A stretch of 28,503 bases of DNA, taken from assembly GCA_016293435.1 (NCBI GenBank), contig JAEDEG010000032.1, forward strand, positions 1 through 28,503, in the 5' to 3' direction. A model generated the notes under the pieces. That model was not told where the DNA came from and made no database searches. It saw only the letters and a program-made list of their open reading frames with translations. A program made the translations under genes and the position numbers. This document shows, piece after piece, positions 23,745 through 28,503 of the stretch. The number at the start of each line of letters is the position of its first letter. Positions within the stretch are counted from its first letter, which is position 1. This DNA comes from Clostridia bacterium. GTDB lineage: Bacteria > Bacillota > Clostridia > UMGS1810.

Positions 23745-26159
23745 ATGAAAAAAAGTTTTAAACAGGTTTTAGTCTCATTGCTTTGCTTTGCAATGATGGC
23801 TGCAATGGTTCCTTTCGCAGGCTTTGCAATGGGGGCCGAGGAAACAATAATTAATATTGGTTCCGGCGGAAGTGTTGGAGGCGGCGGTGAGATAAATGCT
23901 TCGTATGTCGGAGGAATCGGGGGTAAGGCATATGATGATACTGCATATACCTATACCTTTAATGAAACCCCAACTGCATCATCCAAGCGTTATCAATATG
24001 ATATCACAGAATATTCGGCAGGCACCGATGAATTCACCTATGAGTTTAATATGTATGCCGATGGTGATGCTTCGGCGTGGATCTGCTATGACGGAGGTTA
24101 TTCACTTTTGACTTGGAAATCCGATGGAACTTTGCTTTATAACTACGATGGCACAATGACAGAATGGGGTAAGCTTAGCCGCGGACAGTGGCATAGGGTG
24201 GCAATTTCATACAGGACAGGACGCCGATTTGTTTATTATGTTGACGGAAACTATATTTCTGATTACAGCAAGTGGATTGCTGCACCAAGTACAATCGGAT
24301 TTGGATACGATACCGGCTCTGCAAACGGTGTTGTCGCTTATGATGATATGATAAAGTATAAAGAGCTTTATAATAATCACCACTCCCAGCCATACTATAC
24401 CGCTCCATCTCTCACATCTGTCAGCAAAGCAGTAAAGATTGCAGACAATGTTGTAGGTTATGATGCAGATATCATCACAAGTTCCGAGGCACTTCTTTGT
24501 GATATCACTTCATCTGACACTAATGCGATAAGACTTTATACCGACTCTACACATTCAGCACTTATTTCCGAAGACACTCATCTCACCGGAAATGAAGCAA
24601 TTGTTGTAGAATCTGCCGATAAGGCATATTCTTATTATACTTTGGATAACACATATATAGCTCCTGCAATGGAAAGAGTACAGCTTGTCAAAGCAGAAGA
24701 TGACAATAATGATCCAAACGACAACTGGATAGTAAATGTTAAATTAACTGATGATTCAGTTGCTGTCTATTCTCATACTGAAAACAAAAGCTGGAGAATA
24801 TCATCCGACAATCTTATTGCTATTTTGTCTTCCAAAACCGGCTATGAGCTTTCATATGTAGATGCCAATAAAGAAGAATCTGCCACAAATCACGTTACTG
24901 ATGGCTTTATCAAGGCAGTTAAAGGCGAAAATATTTTTTATATTCCCATCATAAAATCCTACGATTATGAAAGAGGTTATTCCACGAATAAAGCACCAAA
25001 TATAAACGTAAGATATCGTAATGCCTATGGTCAGACCCCTGTCACAGCCACTAATGTTGCAGGTAATCCTGCAACCGCATTTGGTTTTGCAGTAAAACCT
25101 TCTAATAATGATGACAGATATGATATTTATAAGCTTGACGAAAATCTTTCTGAAGCTTATGATATTAATTTAAACAAATATTATCGTGTAACATGCACAT
25201 ATATGTTCAACATGTATGCCGAGGGTGATGCTATTCTTTATTTTGGTTCAGGAAAGGGGCTGCGCATATTTGAATGGCTTCCGAACGGCGACGTATATAT
25301 CACAAGATATGACTATGAAAGCGGTAGCTCTATCCGAGATTCAAAACCTGCGTGCAATCTTCCCCGAGGTCAGTGGTATCACGTTGCATACACTCTCGAC
25401 CGTGCAAGTAACAGAGGAGAGCTCTACATAAATGGTAACAGATATGTAAGCGAAACAGGTTATCTTCCTTCATGGAACTACTATAAAGGCATAAGTCTTT
25501 GTCTTGCAGGCAGCTCAGAATATACACAAGAATCAGTAGGCGACAGAGTTCTTTTCAGCGATGTAGAGTATCACGAAGGCTTCTACTATCGTGACAATCA
25601 GGATATAAAGATAACCGACTCTACAAATGATTGTGTAATTGATACTGACAATAATGTTATTTATACACAAAACATTGATACAGTAGACGCTCTAAAGGCT
25701 GCAGTCCTTGCGGGCACCGATGCATCAGCGGTCAAAGTGTATGAAGATAACTCTTTTGCCGCCCAAGCTTCTGAACTTGCAGACAGCAATATTGTTTTTA
25801 TAACATCGGCAAATGGTATCAGATACGAAAACTACACTCTAAAACCCATGTCAGAGCTTCCGGCACCTCAAATTGAGTTGGTTCTCGACACTTACGTGGT
25901 TGAAGCAAAGGCAAAAATTTTGGAAGTAAATGATGGACTTGATTTCTGGATTGCTACATATACCGACTCCAACAAGCTTATCAATGTGAAAAAGCTTTCT
26001 ATTACTTCTTCTGATGTAGGCACAACCGTAAGCCATAAGCTTGCATACGGCGAAAATGCGACAAAGGTTAAATCGTTCATTTGGAGAAACGGTTTCAAAC
26101 CGGTTGCAGCAGCTTCCGGCATTGTACCCCAAACTTCTGCAGAGCCTTCTGACGAGTAA
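23745..26159 (+). CDS. Secreted two-LamG lectin-like protein, paralogue of the lyase 2 front half
   Basis: Exported protein of 804 residues; ATG 23745 follows AAAGGGTG by 6 bases and starts the signal peptide MKKSFKQVLVSLLCFAMMAA. Order: LamG-like 1 (about 30-216), module A (221-308), related stretch (309-408), LamG-like 2 (409-617), second A-like module (618-707), module B (708-790), short tail. This is the same order as lyase 2 residues 35-779, without the enzyme core. In the first LamG domain about 55 of 75 residues match lyase 2 by eye (for example SLSRGQWHR-type and YEFNMYADG segments). It looks like a duplication of the substrate-binding half. It is last in the secreted operon, followed by a strong hairpin. 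Confidence 0.82.
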   Translation: MKKSFKQVLVSLLCFAMMAAMVPFAGFAMGAEETIINIGSGGSVGGGGEINASYVGGIGGKAYDDTAYTYTFNETPTASSKRYQYDITEYSAGTDEFTYEFNMYADGDASAWICYDGGYSLLTWKSDGTLLYNYDGTMTEWGKLSRGQWHRVAISYRTGRRFVYYVDGNYISDYSKWIAAPSTIGFGYDTGSANGVVAYDDMIKYKELYNNHHSQPYYTAPSLTSVSKAVKIADNVVGYDADIITSSEALLCDITSSDTNAIRLYTDSTHSALISEDTHLTGNEAIVVESADKAYSYYTLDNTYIAPAMERVQLVKAEDDNNDPNDNWIVNVKLTDDSVAVYSHTENKSWRISSDNLIAILSSKTGYELSYVDANKEESATNHVTDGFIKAVKGENIFYIPIIKSYDYERGYSTNKAPNINVRYRNAYGQTPVTATNVAGNPATAFGFAVKPSNNDDRYDIYKLDENLSEAYDINLNKYYRVTCTYMFNMYAEGDAILYFGSGKGLRIFEWLPNGDVYITRYDYESGSSIRDSKPACNLPRGQWYHVAYTLDRASNRGELYINGNRYVSETGYLPSWNYYKGISLCLAGSSEYTQESVGDRVLFSDVEYHEGFYYRDNQDIKITDSTNDCVIDTDNNVIYTQNIDTVDALKAAVLAGTDASAVKVYEDNSFAAQASELADSNIVFITSANGIRYENYTLKPMSELPAPQIELVLDTYVVEAKAKILEVNDGLDFWIATYTDSNKLINVKKLSITSSDVGTTVSHKLAYGENATKVKSFIWRNGFKPVAAASGIVPQTSAEPSDE

Positions 26160-26183
26160 TAAATTATTCCATATTTGAATTCA

Positions 26184-26217
26184 AATCATAACCACCGGGT
26201 TACTGGTGGTTATGATT
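26184..26217 (+). terminator. Perfect hairpin at the end of the secreted operon
   Basis: Thirteen-bp perfect stem AATCATAACCACC (26184-26196) and GGTGGTTATGATT (26205-26217) with an 8-base loop. TTCA/TGAA can extend it after a bulge. There is no T run after the stem (next bases CCTTGAAACC), so it is a poor classic terminator. It may instead mark an RNA-processing or 3-prime-end stability point between the lectin gene and the GH20 gene. Confidence 0.5.
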
Positions 26218-26296
26218 CCTTGAAACCAAAAAATTTGTAACATTAGAAGACGATGCACATATCGTACTGAAAAGTAAAATATTAAGGAGACAGGCA

Positions 26297-28075
26297 ATGA
26301 TTTTTCCAAAACCAAAAGAAGAACAATATTTAGACGGTGCATATTCAATGAAGGCATATCCCAACACCGATTGCCTTGTTGATTTGTTTGAGTTATACAA
26401 AAACGGCAATGATGACTTCACCGTCAAAACCGATATGACCTATGGCAATGACGAATATTTACTCGAAGTTTCTTCGAGCGGCATAACCGTCACAGCTTCG
26501 GGGGACTGCGGCGTTTTCAGAGCAATTACATCCCTCAAGCAGCTCCTTTTTCAACACAAGGATAAGCTTCCTTTTTGCAAAATAAAAGACTGCCCCGATT
26601 TTGAGAAGCGCAGCTATATGCTTGATATCAGTCGCTGCCGTATGCCAAAGGTCAAAACGATTACGCGTCTCATCGACCTTCTTGCAGACCTCAAATACAA
26701 CGAATTTCAGCTTTATATGGAGAGCTTTGTTTTTAAATATGACACTCTCCATGAATATACCAAAAATTTTGACTGCCTCAATGCCGATGATATCAAATAT
26801 CTGGACAAATACTGCTCCGACCGCTTTATTGATCTTGTTCCCAATCAAAACAGCCTCGGTCATCTTGGCGATTGGCTTGAGCTTGAGGAGTTCAAGCATC
26901 TGAGGGTAGGCACAGATGAAGTAAACACCTCAACCATAAATCCGCTCCTTGACGAATCCTTTGAGTTTATAGACAAGCTCTATTGTGCGCTTTTGCCCAA
27001 CTTTACATCCGAATATGTAAACATTGGTCTCGACGAAGCATACGGCCTTGGCAAATACCAGCTCGAAGAAATTTGCAAACAAAAGGGTACCGACAACGTA
27101 TTTATGGATTGGCTCAACAAGCTTGCGGACCACATTCAAAAAAAATACAACAAAAAGGTGCAGTTCTGGGCAGATATGGTTTATGAATATCCCGAAGCAT
27201 ACAGCCGCGTTCCTGACGGTGCTGTTGCTCTTAACTGGGGATATGACCTTATAAAAACCGCTATGATGGAAAAACGTTGCTTAGATCTCAAAACCAAAGG
27301 TACACCGTATTATATTTGCCCCGGCAACTGCACGTGGATTTGCTTCACCGGTCGCTTTGATGTTATGAGCTTCAATCTCCGTACCTGTGGTGAACTCGGC
27401 AGAGAATACGGAGCCAGGGGCTATATGCTTACCGACTGGGGCTGTGGCGAAGGGCACACTCACTTCCCTGTATGGAGTCTTGTTCCCGCGGCACTTGCTG
27501 CTCAATATGCATGGAATGTAGGTGTAAAGCAAAACGGCGGTACATTTAAGGCAGATTATATCCGTGCCGCTCAAAAATATATTGACGATACAGTGTTCAA
27601 CGCGCCCGTATCCAATTGGCTCTACAAGATGCAGCAGTACTATTTGCTTGAGCCTGAGCGTATTCATTCTTCAACAATGAGCTGCTTCACAATCCGCAAA
27701 CCTCTTAGTGAGACTGCTGTAGAACCGTTCTTTGATCTCAAAGAATGCGGCGAAGATTTTTATTTTGAAAATGTAATCGCATATATGAAAAAAGCTCTTG
27801 CCGGGATAGAGGCTGTTGATTTTGACAACAACTGGAAGCGTCAGGTTCGTATAAATGCCAATATGACAATTCTTGGCTCTGAGCTTTGTATCATTCGTAT
27901 GCACCAAGCAGCAGCAAACGAAAAGATTGATGAGCTTGTTGCTCTTATAGATGAAATTTACGACGAATATATCGCTCTGTGGGATGCCGAAAACTACCCA
28001 AAGGGCAAAGAACATTTTTTGAATCAGCTATCTGACAGAAGAAAAGAACTTATTGCGTTAAAAGTGATAAATTGA
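26297..28075 (+). CDS. Glycoside hydrolase family 20 beta-N-acetylhexosaminidase, probably cytoplasmic
   Basis: Expected to release terminal N-acetylglucosamine or -galactosamine from oligosaccharides. Length 592 residues; AAGGAG precedes the ATG. No signal peptide, so it should act on imported oligosaccharides. The N-terminal GH20b-like domain (about 1-95) includes GVFRAITSLKQLL. The TIM barrel begins near DCPDFEKRSYMLDISR, with VPNQNSLGHLGDWL, the catalytic pair Asp246-Glu247 in NIGLDEA (canonical GGDE), FWADM and LNWGY. A helical C-terminal region of about 150 residues follows. GH20 uses substrate-assisted catalysis, with Asp orienting the acetamido group and Glu as acid. The product would feed a kinase and then the NagA/NagB-like enzymes at the other end of the window. 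Some family members take other N-acylated sugars. Confidence 0.88.
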   Translation: MIFPKPKEEQYLDGAYSMKAYPNTDCLVDLFELYKNGNDDFTVKTDMTYGNDEYLLEVSSSGITVTASGDCGVFRAITSLKQLLFQHKDKLPFCKIKDCPDFEKRSYMLDISRCRMPKVKTITRLIDLLADLKYNEFQLYMESFVFKYDTLHEYTKNFDCLNADDIKYLDKYCSDRFIDLVPNQNSLGHLGDWLELEEFKHLRVGTDEVNTSTINPLLDESFEFIDKLYCALLPNFTSEYVNIGLDEAYGLGKYQLEEICKQKGTDNVFMDWLNKLADHIQKKYNKKVQFWADMVYEYPEAYSRVPDGAVALNWGYDLIKTAMMEKRCLDLKTKGTPYYICPGNCTWICFTGRFDVMSFNLRTCGELGREYGARGYMLTDWGCGEGHTHFPVWSLVPAALAAQYAWNVGVKQNGGTFKADYIRAAQKYIDDTVFNAPVSNWLYKMQQYYLLEPERIHSSTMSCFTIRKPLSETAVEPFFDLKECGEDFYFENVIAYMKKALAGIEAVDFDNNWKRQVRINANMTILGSELCIIRMHQAAANEKIDELVALIDEIYDEYIALWDAENYPKGKEHFLNQLSDRRKELIALKVIN

Positions 28076-28111
28076 TTGAAAGATAAAAATTCATTCAAAA
28101 GGATGATTAAT

Positions 28112-28473
28112 ATGAGGTCAGCAGTATATGAAAGTGATATAACTCCACCTCATGGATGTTATCAGAAAAAATGTGTTTTTCCGTCTTGTTGCCGACTCTG
28201 CAATTCTTGCATTCAAAAGACTTGAAAAATGTGAAATCAAGTTTGCTAAAGCAATTGTTTCCGATATAGCTTGCTGCCGTTGCTTTATTTTAAAAGACGG
28301 CACATAAAAACCCATGAGTCAAACCCCGGTAATATAGAGCGAACAATGTCTGATTCCGTGAAATCGGCAGACGAATTTCAGAAGGAATAATATCTGTCGA
28401 AAATGACGGCGTAAGCATTGACGGCAAGCTCAAAGTTATTAAAGAAAAAGAGGCTGTATATTCAACTGTGTAA
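28112..28473 (+). pseudogene. Broken gene with a neutral-ceramidase-like start (DITPP motif)
   Basis: The last 430 bases hold a gene-like start with no intact reading frame. AAAAGG lies about 10 bases before ATG 28112, which reads MRSAVYESDITPPHGCYQ and stops at 28225. The SA-x-DITPP-G pattern resembles the start of neutral/alkaline ceramidase-like proteins, often found in glycan clusters of Clostridia. Coding-looking segments then continue in other frames: 28152-28307 (with KFAKAIVSDIACC), a stretch near 28310 reading THESNPGNIERTM, and 28354-28473 (with SVENDGVSIDGKLKVIKEKE). That pattern fits at least two frameshifts and deletions in a decayed gene, or assembly errors. The family assignment rests on a short motif and is tentative. 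Confidence 0.45.
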
Positions 28474-28503
28474 ATGGAAATAATCTCCAATATAAAGTAG
28501 AAG

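Noticed and set aside
26459..26899. Antisense open frame of 146 codons on the minus strand
   Set aside because: It lies fully inside the GH20 gene, whose frame is well supported by family motifs. It has no ribosome site or recognisable domain and looks like a codon-bias shadow.
27281..27667. Antisense open frame of 128 codons on the minus strand
   Set aside because: Also inside the GH20 gene, with no start signal and no recognisable domain.
28118..28490. Two short minus-strand open frames near the right end
   Set aside because: No ribosome sites or recognisable domains; the plus-strand remnants explain the region better.

Overview
The window looks like chromosome from an anaerobic, low-GC Gram-positive bacterium of the class Clostridia, probably an uncultured gut relative of the Oscillospirales or Monoglobales. 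The grounds are A+T-rich spacers, strong AGGAGG-type ribosome binding sites, sigma-A promoters, S-layer homology (SLH) proteins and long modular secreted proteins. This placement is inference. I see no tRNA, rRNA, CRISPR array, transposase or phage gene. The theme throughout is glycan capture and catabolism.

Region 1 (2-3146) is an amino-sugar module. An RpiR/MurR-type regulator (minus strand) is divergent from a two-gene operon for a NagA-like deacetylase and a NagB-like deaminase, which ends at a good terminator. The 212-bp divergent gap has a consensus promoter on each strand and a perfect inverted repeat. Both enzymes keep their catalytic residues but differ from the classic enzymes at substrate-contact positions.

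Region 2 (3168-9147) is a redox/epimerase sugar module with two AraC regulators. AraC 1 (minus) diverges from an operon of two Gfo/Idh/MocA oxidoreductases and a TIM-barrel sugar isomerase/epimerase. AraC 2 follows on the plus strand and is paired with a third, unusual Gfo/Idh-like protein. A 17-bp repeat with one mismatch sits once at the araC 1 leader and once upstream of the divergent operon.

Region 3 (9272-26159) is about 17 kb of six same-strand genes with gaps of 12-63 bp, all for exported proteins. They are an SLH protein with helical repeats, a large protein with degenerate SLH repeats, two heparinase II/III-like polysaccharide lyases of about 1,400 and 1,520 residues, and two non-catalytic lectin-like proteins. 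The two lectin-like proteins share the front-half layout of the second lyase.

Region 4 (26184-28503) has a perfect hairpin, a predicted cytoplasmic GH20 beta-N-acetylhexosaminidase, and the broken remains of another gene.

Working model (inference): secreted lyases cut a uronic-acid-containing, amino-sugar-bearing polysaccharide such as a glycosaminoglycan or a bacterial/plant acidic glycan. Lectin-like and SLH proteins hold substrate or enzymes at the cell surface. Imported oligosaccharides are trimmed by GH20, and the amino sugars go through NagA/NagB-like enzymes. The oxidoreductases and epimerase process a second, unusual sugar. The transporter, unsaturated-uronyl hydrolase and any sulfatases are not in this window.
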